Below, piece after piece: positions 43,189-50,550 of a DNA stretch of 64,000 bases. Positions within the stretch are counted from its first letter, which is position 1. Each line of letters opens with the position of its first letter. The notes beneath the pieces were generated by a model that saw nothing but the letters and a program-made list of their open reading frames with translations, had not been told where the DNA came from and did no database searches. The position numbers and the translations under genes were made by a program. Source of the DNA: JAKLIN01 sp049288015 (GTDB lineage Archaea; Nanobdellota; Nanobdellia; Pacearchaeales; GW2011-AR1); NCBI GenBank assembly GCA_049288015.1, contig JBAQGX010000003.1, forward strand, positions 1 to 64,000, given 5' to 3'.

Positions 43189-43614
43189 TTGAAAGGAGAG
43201 AGTATATCTATTGAATCAATGGAACGTAAAAAATTGGGTTATATTCTAAGAAGAGAAGGGAGAGATTTTATTTTAACTGAAGAAGATACTCATTCTTCTT
43301 CAATGCCTCTATTCTTTGGAAAAAGCTCTCGTTTTGTTGGGAAATTTAAATCTTTTAAGAATGATTTTAATCAATATGCATGTATATATGAATATGAATT
43401 CGGAGGAGTTAAAAAGTCTAAATTAATTAAAGCAATTGAAAATGTTCAAGAGTCTCCAGAATCAATTACTTATGGTTTAGCCAAGGCTTTTGGAAAACAG
43501 TTAGCTAGTATATGTCAAGAAGTATTCTCTGATTATTCGTATTCACTAACGTCACCTAAGTATACAGAAAAGAGCGAGTATAGATCACCTAGTCTTTCAA
43601 CAAAAAAGTTATAA
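43189..43614 (+). CDS. Unknown soluble protein with an apparent 5' frameshift
   Basis: The 3' frame encodes 141 residues if TTG at 43189 is used, or 131 from ATG at 43219. The TATA element at 43131-43140 instead points to a leaderless ATG at 43164, which opens MDKLEKETLERRE and then stops at codon 17. The two frames would join if the short GAGAGAG run at 43196-43202 had one more AG, giving ...LERRESISIESMERKK. The protein has no recognisable domain (GYILRREGRDFILTEED; YEFGGVKKSKLIKAIEN). It may be a frameshifted gene, a slippage-switched gene or a sequencing error. Confidence 0.5.
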   Translation: MKGESISIESMERKKLGYILRREGRDFILTEEDTHSSSMPLFFGKSSRFVGKFKSFKNDFNQYACIYEYEFGGVKKSKLIKAIENVQESPESITYGLAKAFGKQLASICQEVFSDYSYSLTSPKYTEKSEYRSPSLSTKKL

Positions 43615-43653
43615 TTTGCTAATTTCTTATATAAATCTAGTTTATGCGTAAAT

Positions 43654-43681
43654 ACTTCGTACAACCTATATTGTGCGAACT
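43654..43681. other. Candidate dif recombination site for XerA
   Basis: Two 11-base arms, ACTTCGTACAA and TTGTGCGAACT, match as an imperfect inverted repeat (9 of 11) around a 6-base spacer CCTATA. This 11-6-11 layout is that of dif sites used by XerA/XerCD to resolve chromosome dimers. The xerA gene is 650 bases away. An exact copy of one arm recurs at 44301-44311. Confidence 0.6.
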
Positions 43682-43748
43682 TCTCTTTTCCCAGAAAGAA
43701 TTATCAAAGATAATTTAATAAATACTCTCAGGATTTTAATCTAATCCC

Positions 43749-43991
43749 ATGGTAGAAAATGAAAATATACCTACAATAAAAGAAAAAAATATTTTTTGGT
43801 CAAACTTTATAGCAACTATACCAACATCATTAATTACTGCATTTTTTGTTGGTGCTTATTTTAATTTAACAAAATATTTTGATTCTGGTCCAATTGTAGA
43901 TATACTCTTTTTCTTAATTTTAGGCACATTTTTGTTAATAATTATCGTCTGGGCATCTAAAAAAATCATTCCCGTTAAAATAAGGAATTGA
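43749..43991 (+). CDS. Small two-span membrane protein
   Basis: 80 residues. Polar head MVENENIPTIKEKN, hydrophobic helices at about 20-40 and 52-72, basic end KKIIPVKIRN. It lies between the dif-like site and the dif half-site, converging tail-to-tail with the next gene two bases away. Function unknown. Confidence 0.6.
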   Translation: MVENENIPTIKEKNIFWSNFIATIPTSLITAFFVGAYFNLTKYFDSGPIVDILFFLILGTFLLIIIVWASKKIIPVKIRN

Positions 43992-43992
43992 G

Positions 43993-44244
43993 TTAACGAT
44001 TTCTATAATATCTTATACTCCAAACTATAAACATTAAACCCAATAAAGCTATAACACCCCCCACTATTTTTTCAATAATAGTAGGACTTAATACAAGAAT
44101 AAAAATACCAATAAAAATCATTAGAATCATAACCCCCCTACTCCCTTTGTCAGTTGCTCTCTTTCTTTTTACCGCTTCTCTCGCTTCTGCTCTTGCATAA
44201 TATCTTTTCTCATAAGATTTTATTCTATCAAATTCCTTTCCCAT
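43993..44244 (-). CDS. Small membrane protein with charged helical head
   Basis: 83 residues. MGKEFDRIKSYEKRYYAR onward is a highly charged helix (about 1-35), followed by two hydrophobic helices (about 37-56 and 60-77) and a basic end RYYRNR. It faces the 80-residue membrane gene, and the two together are the only genes between the dif-like sequences. Function unknown. Confidence 0.6.
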   Translation of the reverse strand: MGKEFDRIKSYEKRYYARAEAREAVKRKRATDKGSRGVMILMIFIGIFILVLSPTIIEKIVGGVIALLGLMFIVWSIRYYRNR

Positions 44245-44300
44245 TCATAACTAAAACAAACCAATCTTAAAAATATTCCTCTTCACAACTCTTAAATACA

Positions 44301-44311
44301 AGTTCGCACAA
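44301..44311. other. Isolated dif half-site
   Basis: AGTTCGCACAA is the exact complement of the right arm of the site at 43654-43681 and lies 25 bases before xerA. The other arm is not recognisable (ATATGAAAAAG follows after six bases). Confidence 0.5.
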
Positions 44312-44335
44312 TCCAATATATGAAAAAGCTGAAAA

Positions 44336-45184
44336 ATGGGTGCAAAAGGAAGCAAGATGGATAAACAAGAATTTCTAAAAAAGCTTGAAACAGAACTTAA
44401 AATCTCTAAGAACTCAAACTACACAATTCGAAATTATTTAAACGCAAACAACGAACTCTTAAATCATTCGCACAAGAATCCCGATGAAGTTAACGAAGAT
44501 GATGTGAAATCATTCATGGCAGATAATTTTTCTGACAGCGCTTCCTCTTCGGTTATTGTATTCTTGTCTGCATTAAGATATGCTTATTCAAACATTCTCA
44601 AGAAAGATATAACTTTAGGAATCAGAAGGCCAAAAAGAGAAAAAAGAATTCCTGCAGTTTTGACAAAAGAAGAAGTCAAGAATTTAATTCATTCTATTGA
44701 AAACAAGAAAAGCAAGCTTATGATTTCTCTGGCTTATGCATGCGGGCTTAGAGTTTCTGAATTAACAAATCTAAAAGTTTCAGATCTAAACTTTGAGGAA
44801 ATGTCGGGGAATGTTAGGCAGGCAAAGGGAAAGAAAGACAGAGTTTTCAATATTCCAAAATTTTTGCTCAAAGATTTAATCAAGCAAACAAAGAATCAGA
44901 AAGAGTTGAATAAAGAATATTTGTTCTCAGGACAGCATGGAAAACTTACAGAAAGAAGCATACAGAAGATAGTAAAGCTTGCTGTAAGAAAAGCAGGGAT
45001 AAACAAGGAAGTTCATCCGCATACATTAAGGCATAGTTTTGCAACTCATTTGTTAGAAAATGGAGTTGACATAAGAAAGATTCAAGAGCTTTTAGGTCAT
45101 GCAGACTTGTCTACAACTCAAATCTATACACATATATCAAGAGAAGAATTAAAAAAGATTCAGTCACCTATAGATAGCTTATGA
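44336..45184 (+). CDS. xerA: Tyrosine recombinase XerA
   Basis: 282 residues from the first ATG; a Met at 44357 with AAGGAAG before it is a close alternative. N-terminal SAM-like core-binding domain (about 8-90), then the catalytic domain with R139 (CGLRVSEL), Lys in AKGKKDR (about 164-167), H229 and R232 (HPHTLRHSF), H255 (LLGHADLS) and Y264 (TQIYTH): the complete R-K-H-R-H-Y set. It resolves chromosome dimers at dif. The neighbouring dif-like site supports this over an integrase role. Confidence 0.92.
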   Translation: MGAKGSKMDKQEFLKKLETELKISKNSNYTIRNYLNANNELLNHSHKNPDEVNEDDVKSFMADNFSDSASSSVIVFLSALRYAYSNILKKDITLGIRRPKREKRIPAVLTKEEVKNLIHSIENKKSKLMISLAYACGLRVSELTNLKVSDLNFEEMSGNVRQAKGKKDRVFNIPKFLLKDLIKQTKNQKELNKEYLFSGQHGKLTERSIQKIVKLAVRKAGINKEVHPHTLRHSFATHLLENGVDIRKIQELLGHADLSTTQIYTHISREELKKIQSPIDSL

Positions 45185-45330
45185 AAGTGAAAAATTCTTT
45201 GGTTGTTATATTGTCTCTGCTAGCTATAGTTTGCATTGTTTTGACGTTCGTTGTCAACTGGATTTTTCTTATAATTGCAGTCATCTTAGTAATAATCAAC
45301 GAAAGACAATTGATGAGAAAGAAAAAATAA
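45181..45330 (+). CDS. Small two-span membrane protein downstream of xerA
   Basis: 49-residue ORF overlapping the xerA stop by four bases (ATGA). MKVKNSLVVILSLLAIVC then VVNWIFLIIAVILVII form two hydrophobic helices with a basic tail. Coupling to xerA suggests co-expression; function unknown. Confidence 0.6.
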   Translation: MKVKNSLVVILSLLAIVCIVLTFVVNWIFLIIAVILVIINERQLMRKKK

Positions 45331-45366
45331 AGTAATCTATTTAAACAATTTCAGTTAAATAAGAGT

Positions 45367-45987
45367 ATGAAGAGATTCAAAGCAATTATTTTTGATTTAG
45401 GTGGAGTTTTATCAATAGGCGAGAAAGAAGAATTTGCTGTGGGTGTTCACGAATTTGTATCAAAAAGGTTAGGATTATCTTTTGATCAATATATCGATTC
45501 TATAGACACGATTTATGGAGATGCAATTTCAGGCAGAATATCTGGAATCAAAGCACTCAAAGGGATGGCTAAAAATCTTAATATTTTTCCGGAAAAGCTT
45601 AAGAAAATTTATTTCAAGGCTTACAAAGTGAATTTTAAAATAGATAGGAAGATTTACAGATTTGCCTTAAAGCTAAAGAAAGAGGGATACAAAATTGGTA
45701 TAATCTCAGACATTTGGGAGATTGCAAAAGAAGCTTTATTGGAGAATAAATATTATAAAAAATTTGATAGTATCACTGCATCTTGTGATGTTGGATCTAG
45801 AAAGACAAGTCCCAAAATCTTCAAAGTTTCTCTGAAAAAACTAAGAGTTAATCCAAAGGATACAATTTTTACAGATAATCAAACCTGGAATTTGACCGCA
45901 CCAAGAAAATTAGGAATTACTTCAATACTATACAAAAATAAAAAGCATTTAATTGGAGAATTGAAAAAATTAGGAGTTGTAGCTTAG
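45367..45987 (+). CDS. HAD-superfamily hydrolase
   Basis: 206 residues. Motif I FDLGGVL near residues 9-15 (the second Asp of DxD is replaced by Gly), motif II IGIISD, and motif IV TDNQTWNL at about 162-169. The Gly-Gly form of motif I is common in HAD subfamily I haloacid-dehalogenase or phosphatase members of the FDxGGVL class. Substrate unknown. The gene is followed by the recombinase-domain gene one base later. Confidence 0.82.
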   Translation: MKRFKAIIFDLGGVLSIGEKEEFAVGVHEFVSKRLGLSFDQYIDSIDTIYGDAISGRISGIKALKGMAKNLNIFPEKLKKIYFKAYKVNFKIDRKIYRFALKLKKEGYKIGIISDIWEIAKEALLENKYYKKFDSITASCDVGSRKTSPKIFKVSLKKLRVNPKDTIFTDNQTWNLTAPRKLGITSILYKNKKHLIGELKKLGVVA

Positions 45988-45988
45988 T

Positions 45989-46510
45989 ATGGAAGAAAAT
46001 TGTATTAAATGCGGAAGTCCTTCCCAGAAAAAGAAATTCGATGTTTATCTCTGTGATATCTGTTATTATTTTTCTCCCCATAAAGAAGAAGATTTCAAAG
46101 AATATGTTGATGAAAAGATTGATGGAAAAATATTAAATACTTTCAGAAAATATAGCGGAATTGGGCAGAGACAGAAAAAAGGAATGATTCAAAAGGCCTC
46201 TCAGGGAAAGTTCATGTCTAGAATACCTTTTGGCTATAAAATTGAAGACGATAAATTGGTTCCAAATATAAATCATGAAGAAGTTGAAGAAATCTTTGAA
46301 GAATTCTTAAAAGATGATATCAGTTTGAATCAGCTTGCAAAAAAACATAATCTTTCAGTAAATGGTTTAAAGAAAATTCTGAGAAATTTTACTTATATAG
46401 GAAAGATAAAATTCAACAACCAAGTTTACGAAGGGTCACACACTCCGTTAGTATCTTCAACACTTTTTAATCATGTTCAGAACAAATTAGAAAGATTAAA
46501 ACTAAAATAA
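45989..46510 (+). CDS. Zinc-ribbon protein with serine-recombinase DNA-binding domain, no catalytic domain
   Basis: 173 residues. C5, C8, C22 and C25 make a zinc ribbon; from about residue 60 the sequence matches the Recombinase domain of large serine integrases (KGMIQKASQGKF, PFGYKIEDDKLVP, LSVNGLKKILRNFTYIGKI). The N-terminal resolvase domain with its nucleophilic Ser is absent, and no upstream frame supplies it. It may be a DNA-binding factor, a remnant or a dominant-negative form. Confidence 0.7.
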   Translation: MEENCIKCGSPSQKKKFDVYLCDICYYFSPHKEEDFKEYVDEKIDGKILNTFRKYSGIGQRQKKGMIQKASQGKFMSRIPFGYKIEDDKLVPNINHEEVEEIFEEFLKDDISLNQLAKKHNLSVNGLKKILRNFTYIGKIKFNNQVYEGSHTPLVSSTLFNHVQNKLERLKLK

Positions 46511-46562
46511 GTATATATTGTATTGACCAACTCTTTATAATTTAACAATCCTCTAGTCTATT

Positions 46563-47093
46563 ATGTCCAGAGAAATACTTTATATTGGTATGGACGATTC
46601 TAACCACGGTGAGACCAAGTCAAGGGTTGGTGAGATAATTGTAGCTTCATATTCTCACAATAAACTTCTTTGGAATGAAAAGAAATCTCCAGATAGTAGG
46701 GATTATTCTAGAGTTGAAGAGTGCTTAGAAAAACGCCTTGTAGATTATATTTACACAATACTTCCACATGAAGTTGCAAAACATAAGTATTCTAATTTGC
46801 CTCTTGTAGCACCATTTTTCGTAGAGCATTTAATTTCTCAAAAATGGATACCGGAAATAAAAATTGGGCTTGATGGTCAACTGCATAGAGAAGACAAGAC
46901 TAGTTTGATAAAATATTTTGAAGGAAGGGATATCTCTGTAAGCATCTCTAATTACATCAAGAGAAACAAAGTGCACGTTGGTCCAGAATTAATTTATTTG
47001 TCCCACCTTCTTGCAAATCATTTATTTAGCACATCTATGTTAGAAATTGCGAGAGATGATCATTATGTGCCTTTTGATATATTGAAAATATAA
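46563..47093 (+). CDS. Unknown protein, possibly RNase H-like fold
   Basis: 176 residues. The start REILYIGMDDSNHGE with two adjacent Asp after a beta strand, and a later acid in IKIGLDGQLHRED, recall RNase H-fold nucleases such as RNase HII-type or DUF3800 proteins, but the spacing is not diagnostic. His-rich C-terminus (DDHYVPFDILKI). It has its own TATA-like tract (CTTTATAATT near 46531). Function unknown. Confidence 0.5.
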   Translation: MSREILYIGMDDSNHGETKSRVGEIIVASYSHNKLLWNEKKSPDSRDYSRVEECLEKRLVDYIYTILPHEVAKHKYSNLPLVAPFFVEHLISQKWIPEIKIGLDGQLHREDKTSLIKYFEGRDISVSISNYIKRNKVHVGPELIYLSHLLANHLFSTSMLEIARDDHYVPFDILKI

Positions 47094-47142
47094 CTTCTTC
47101 TTAGCCATATATTCTTATATAATGAAAATTTAGAGATAAAGT

Positions 47143-47544
47143 ATGAAGATAATATATTTTGGTCATCCTATAAATTTTTTTAACACACAAAAAGAGTTGG
47201 AATTAATTGAGATTATAAAAAAAGAATTTCCGGGGTTTATCATAGAAAATCCAAATCAACAAAATCACATTAAGTCGTACCAAGAACTGAAAGAGAAAAC
47301 TGGACAAGGGATGCCTTATTATTATGAGAAAGTTTTACCAAATATGGACGCGGGAATCTTTTTATCTCTCGAGGATGGAAAATTTGGGGCAGGTGTTTTT
47401 AGTGAAGCAGAATTTTTAAATAACTCTAAAAAGCCAATTTATGAAATAAATTTTCAAGGTAGAATTTGCCCTATGATAATTGATCCTTCTAAAAAATTAT
47501 CTATTGAAGAAACTGTTGAAAGAAGAAAAGTAACTATCTCTTAG
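47143..47544 (+). CDS. Nucleoside 2-deoxyribosyltransferase-like protein
   Basis: 133 residues with a Rossmann-like start (MKIIYFGHPINFFNTQ) and a late KFGAGVFSEAEFLNNSKKPIYEI segment, in which the Glu of a GxxSExE-like pattern resembles the nucleophile region of the NDT/YtoQ group. The family exchanges bases on deoxyribosides or acts on nucleotides. It overlaps the convergent S9 gene by 11 bases. Moderate confidence. Confidence 0.6.
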   Translation: MKIIYFGHPINFFNTQKELELIEIIKKEFPGFIIENPNQQNHIKSYQELKEKTGQGMPYYYEKVLPNMDAGIFLSLEDGKFGAGVFSEAEFLNNSKKPIYEINFQGRICPMIIDPSKKLSIEETVERRKVTIS

Positions 47545-47941
47545 AAGCTTGTCTCTTTGCTCTTGCTTTACTATCCCCTGGCTTTCTTGCTTCCTTTCTT
47601 CTTACATCTGCTATGAGAAGATTTCTGTCATAACTTTCCAAAGTTTCTGTTAATTCTTTTGAGTTCTCGAACTCTGAAATTGCTCTTGCCAAAGCGAGTC
47701 TTGCAGCTTCTATCTGGCCTTTCTCTCCACCACCTTTTGTTTCAATTGTAACATCAAAATTAACCTTTCCTAGAACTTCTTTTGTTATTCTTAATGGTTC
47801 TTCAATTCTTAATTTGTCAAAAAATTGCAAAGTCTTGTAATCTTTGTTATTTATTCTAATATCTCCGGAACCTTCTTTAATAACAGCTCTTGCAATTGCT
47901 TCTTTTCTCTTCCCTGAGGTAATCATTTTACTTTCACTCAT
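47534..47941 (-). CDS. rps9: 30S ribosomal protein S9 (uS9)
   Basis: 135 residues. GKRKEAIARAVIKEGSG at the start, GGGEKGQIEAARLALARAI in the middle and the basic tail KARAKRQASKR that reaches the decoding centre. It overlaps L13 by four bases, keeping the ancestral L13-S9 order. Confidence 0.96.
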   Translation of the reverse strand: MSESKMITSGKRKEAIARAVIKEGSGDIRINNKDYKTLQFFDKLRIEEPLRITKEVLGKVNFDVTIETKGGGEKGQIEAARLALARAISEFENSKELTETLESYDRNLLIADVRRKEARKPGDSKARAKRQASKR

Positions 47942-48330
47942 TTAACAACATCTCCAAGCACTTGAGCTTTCTTTACTTGCCTCTGACCAAATATTTCTAT
48001 CTTTGCATTTTCGAATTCGCTTGGAACTCCAATATAGCATTTTATCTTTTTGTATGCAACTCTTCCTCTTCCTCTTCTATAATTTGGAAGCATACCTCTT
48101 ATTGTTGTCTTTACAACGCTTTCAATATCTCTTGAGTATTTTGGACCTTTCTGTGTACTTCCGACTAATCTTCTCTTTTGCTTGTATTTTTCAACAAGGT
48201 CCTTTTTATTCCCAGTAATTATTATTTTATCACAATTCAATACTCTGATTTCTTCTCCTTTAAGAGCATTCTTTGCAGAGTAAGTAGCCAATCTTCCTAA
48301 TGTTGATCCTGTCGCATCTATTACTTTCAT
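47938..48330 (-). CDS. rpl13: 50S ribosomal protein L13 (uL13)
   Basis: 130 residues. DATGSTLGRLATYSAKNALKG, GSTQKGPKYSRDIESVVKTTIRGMLP and the GRGRVAYKKIKCYIGVP end are conserved. It overlaps L18e and S9 by four bases each side, so the three are translated as a coupled set. Confidence 0.96.
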   Translation of the reverse strand: MKVIDATGSTLGRLATYSAKNALKGEEIRVLNCDKIIITGNKKDLVEKYKQKRRLVGSTQKGPKYSRDIESVVKTTIRGMLPNYRRGRGRVAYKKIKCYIGVPSEFENAKIEIFGQRQVKKAQVLGDVVK

Positions 48331-48695
48331 TCTAAAATTTTAACTCCTTTTGCTTCTGGATTTGTTTTAATTTCTTCCAATATTGTTGAGAACTTGTTTC
48401 CGGATTTTAATATCTTCTCTTTTGCACTTTCAGAAAAGTCTAGCGCAACTATTCTTACTTTCTTGTTCAACTCGCCCATAGAAAGAACTTTTCCTGGAAC
48501 AACAACTACCTCTCCATCCTTTGAATCTTTGCTGATATTATCCAAGTTTTTTTCAATCTTGTTTTTTCTTGGAGAAGCTAGGACTTCCGACACTCTATAC
48601 CATTTCTCATTTTTCTTTGCATCCATGATTGTATCTAACAATTCAGGGCTTCTTTTTCTTCTTGATTGCGAATTTACTTTTGTTTTTGATTTCAT
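48327..48695 (-). CDS. rpl18e: 50S ribosomal protein L18e (eL18)
   Basis: 122 residues. SRRKRSPELLDTIMDAKK, WYRVSEVLASPRKN and VVVPGKVLSMGELNKKV are the L18e (L15-superfamily) hallmarks. It is first in an L18e-L13-S9 transcript. In most archaea this set follows RpoD directly; here RpoD is at 54453-55166 on the opposite strand. Its leader contains two mutually exclusive hairpins (48706-48749). Confidence 0.95.
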   Translation of the reverse strand: MKSKTKVNSQSRRKRSPELLDTIMDAKKNEKWYRVSEVLASPRKNKIEKNLDNISKDSKDGEVVVVPGKVLSMGELNKKVRIVALDFSESAKEKILKSGNKFSTILEEIKTNPEAKGVKILE

Positions 48696-48705
48696 TTTAT
48701 TTATA

Positions 48706-48749
48706 GCAGAAGTGTAACTCCTGCTAACGCCGAGTTTGAGACTCGCAGG
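48706..48749 (-). promoter_or_regulatory. Structured leader with two competing hairpins before L18e
   Basis: On the minus strand, CCTGC at the start pairs with GCAGG (48720-48749, enclosing a GAGT/ACTC stem), while the same GCAGG can instead pair forward as GCAGGAGT/ACTTCTGC (48706-48724, eight pairs, 3-base loop). Both cannot form together. The leader begins about where a transcript from the TATA box at 48771-48779 should start. This resembles a ribosomal-protein autoregulatory leader. Confidence 0.55.
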
Positions 48750-48770
48750 TAAATATACTCTCTAAATATC

Positions 48771-48779
48771 ATATTTAAA
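48771..48779 (-). promoter_or_regulatory. TATA box of the L18e-L13-S9 operon
   Basis: Minus-strand TTTAAATAT, about 22-30 bases upstream of the first base of the structured leader. Confidence 0.55.
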
Positions 48780-48845
48780 GGTTTGTATTAAACTTTGGAT
48801 AATTAATCCATTAAATTTATAAATAAACTATTGTTAACTTCCCAA

Positions 48846-49322
48846 ATGGAAAAGAGAGGACTTAAACCCTTAGGAATTGTTGCAATCTTCGTTGCAGTCA
48901 TTATAGTCGCTATTGCAGGATTTGTTATCTTCACCCCTCATTCTCCAACTTCAACAGGTAAAGCTATATCTGCAGTATCAAAATCTATAGGAACACCATT
49001 GTCAAGTAGCACCTATGCTAATTATGCTTATTTGATTTCAGGAGAGACTTTAAGTTCGGAAGCTCAACAAGCACTTGCAGGATTTCAGTTGAATTCTACT
49101 TTGAACAGTGATGGAAGTACTACCTATGTTTTGACTGCAGTAAAACAAAATTATTACAATCAGACCTACACAATACAACCTGGACAAAATCTGTACTTCA
49201 TTGAAAGATCAATGGGAGATGACAATGTTGCAGATAATGATGATTATAATCTAGGTGATGACTTTGCAATAGTTGTTGACTCTAGTGGAAATATAGTTCA
49301 AGGACCAAATATGACTAATTAA
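48846..49322 (+). CDS. Membrane-anchored extracellular protein
   Basis: 158 residues from the ATG at 48846, which lies 22-33 bases after a TATA-like AAATTTATAAAT (48813-48824). MEKRGLKPLGIVAIFVAV is a KRG leader plus hydrophobic helix like the filament-operon pilins, but the site is 29 kb away. The ectodomain is Ser/Thr/Asn/Asp-rich with an acidic repeat-like end DDNVADNDDYNLGDD that might bind calcium. It shares TTAA stop bases with the NrnA-type gene. Confidence 0.6.
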   Translation: MEKRGLKPLGIVAIFVAVIIVAIAGFVIFTPHSPTSTGKAISAVSKSIGTPLSSSTYANYAYLISGETLSSEAQQALAGFQLNSTLNSDGSTTYVLTAVKQNYYNQTYTIQPGQNLYFIERSMGDDNVADNDDYNLGDDFAIVVDSSGNIVQGPNMTN

Positions 49323-50359
49323 GGCTCAGTTCTGTCATTAACATTTTCTACATTAACGAATCCTTTTTCTTTTATGGCTTTCAAAACAGTTTCAATAGCT
49401 TTTTTCATGTCTTTTGTTTTTAGCATAAATCCTGAACGTAATTTATGACCGCCACCCCCGAAGCCAGTTGAATAAACTGTTGTATCTAAATTATTGCTGG
49501 CAAATGAACCCTTAATTGCCCCATCCATTTCTATCAGAGCAAATATCAGGTCCAACCCTTTTATATTTTGCATGCACATAATCCCTAATCTCATATCAGA
49601 GGAGTTTAGACCAAATTTCTGATATTCTTTTTTTGTTGCCCAACTGTAAGCAACAGTCTTTCCATTAATCTCTTCTTTTTTCATATTACTAAGTAAAATC
49701 CCATGCAACTTTTTTAGAGCCCAGGCATTACTTGTTATCTTTGAGACCAAGTCTTTCTTGTAGTCTAAATTTCCTTTGTCAATAAGAACAGCAGCCTTTC
49801 TTAGAGACTCTAGTGAATTGCCATATATAAAAAAAGCAGTATCCGTGCAAATTCCTAACATTAATCTTAATGCTATATCTTTATTGAATTTGACTCCTAT
49901 TTTTTCAAAGAAGTCATAAAGAATTGAGCAAGAAGAAGGGGCATTGGGATCAACATAGTTTAAATTTCCATAACAGGAATTTGTAAAATGATGATCTATA
50001 TCTATTATTTTACGGCCTTTTAATTTCTCTTTAAATTCGTCCGAATAATCATCTAATGATCCATGATCCAAAAAGATAATGTAATCAAATTCTTCCAAAT
50101 TTAGTGTCTCTATACTTACTCCATATTCCACTTCTTTGCTGAAATCAAATGCATCTAGGTTCTCGCTCATATTATCCTTGCTGACCAATTTAACACTAAT
50201 GCCTTTGCTTTCAAGGACATACTTCATTGCAGTACACGATCCTAGCGAATCTCCATCAGGTCTTGCATGGAGTGTCATTAGAACTCTCTTTGCCTTTCTA
50301 ATTTCTTTCCAAATTTGCTTGAATGAATTGTTCATTTTCTCATAAACCGAGTTAAACAT
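49319..50359 (-). CDS. DHH/DHHA1 phosphoesterase (NrnA oligoribonuclease/pAp-phosphatase type)
   Basis: 346 residues. HARPDGDSLGS (metal site), DIDHHFTNS (DHH), YVDPNAPSSCSILYDFF typical of NrnA, and the C-terminal GGGGHKLRSG of DHHA1. NrnA enzymes degrade nanoRNA and pAp; pAp removal would be needed by the PAPS pathway at the end of the window, an inferred link. An alternative start lies at Met9. Confidence 0.88.
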   Translation of the reverse strand: MFNSVYEKMNNSFKQIWKEIRKAKRVLMTLHARPDGDSLGSCTAMKYVLESKGISVKLVSKDNMSENLDAFDFSKEVEYGVSIETLNLEEFDYIIFLDHGSLDDYSDEFKEKLKGRKIIDIDHHFTNSCYGNLNYVDPNAPSSCSILYDFFEKIGVKFNKDIALRLMLGICTDTAFFIYGNSLESLRKAAVLIDKGNLDYKKDLVSKITSNAWALKKLHGILLSNMKKEEINGKTVAYSWATKKEYQKFGLNSSDMRLGIMCMQNIKGLDLIFALIEMDGAIKGSFASNNLDTTVYSTGFGGGGHKLRSGFMLKTKDMKKAIETVLKAIKEKGFVNVENVNDRTEP

Positions 50360-50404
50360 AATTACCTCTTTTTTTCTAAGTTTAAAAGATTTTAGTATAT
50401 CAAA

Positions 50405-50488
50405 TGCGGGAGACAGGATTCGAACCTGCGCAAGTACTAAACTACAAGAGCCTTAATCTTGCCCGTTTGACCACTCCGGCACTCCCGC
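50405..50488 (-). tRNA. tRNA-Leu (anticodon reads AAG)
   Basis: A long variable arm and discriminator A mark a leucine tRNA. Acceptor GCGGGAG pairs with CTCCCGC, D stem CCG/CGG, anticodon stem CAAGA/TCTTG with loop TTAAGGC, so positions 34-36 read AAG and position 37 is G. An A34 is unexpected in archaea. No intron is visible. Confidence 0.85.
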
Positions 50489-50520
50489 ATTTAAATATCA
50501 TAAGATAACCCTATAAAAAG

Positions 50521-50530
50521 TTTTATAAAT
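50521..50530 (+). promoter_or_regulatory. TATA box of 5S rRNA
   Basis: TTTTATAAAT lies 21-30 bases before the 5S 5' end at about 50551, so the 5S gene has its own promoter. Confidence 0.55.
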
Positions 50531-50550
50531 AGCCAAACATAGAAGGTTTT

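Noticed and set aside
43993..45330. Transposon around xerA
   Set aside because: No transposase, terminal inverted repeats or target duplication is seen; the tyrosine recombinase has the conserved features of chromosomal XerA.
48706..48749. Stretch before L18e that looks like part of a tRNA-Leu
   Set aside because: It contains stems and a CTCAAA loop but no acceptor or T arm; it folds better as two competing hairpins in a ribosomal-protein leader.
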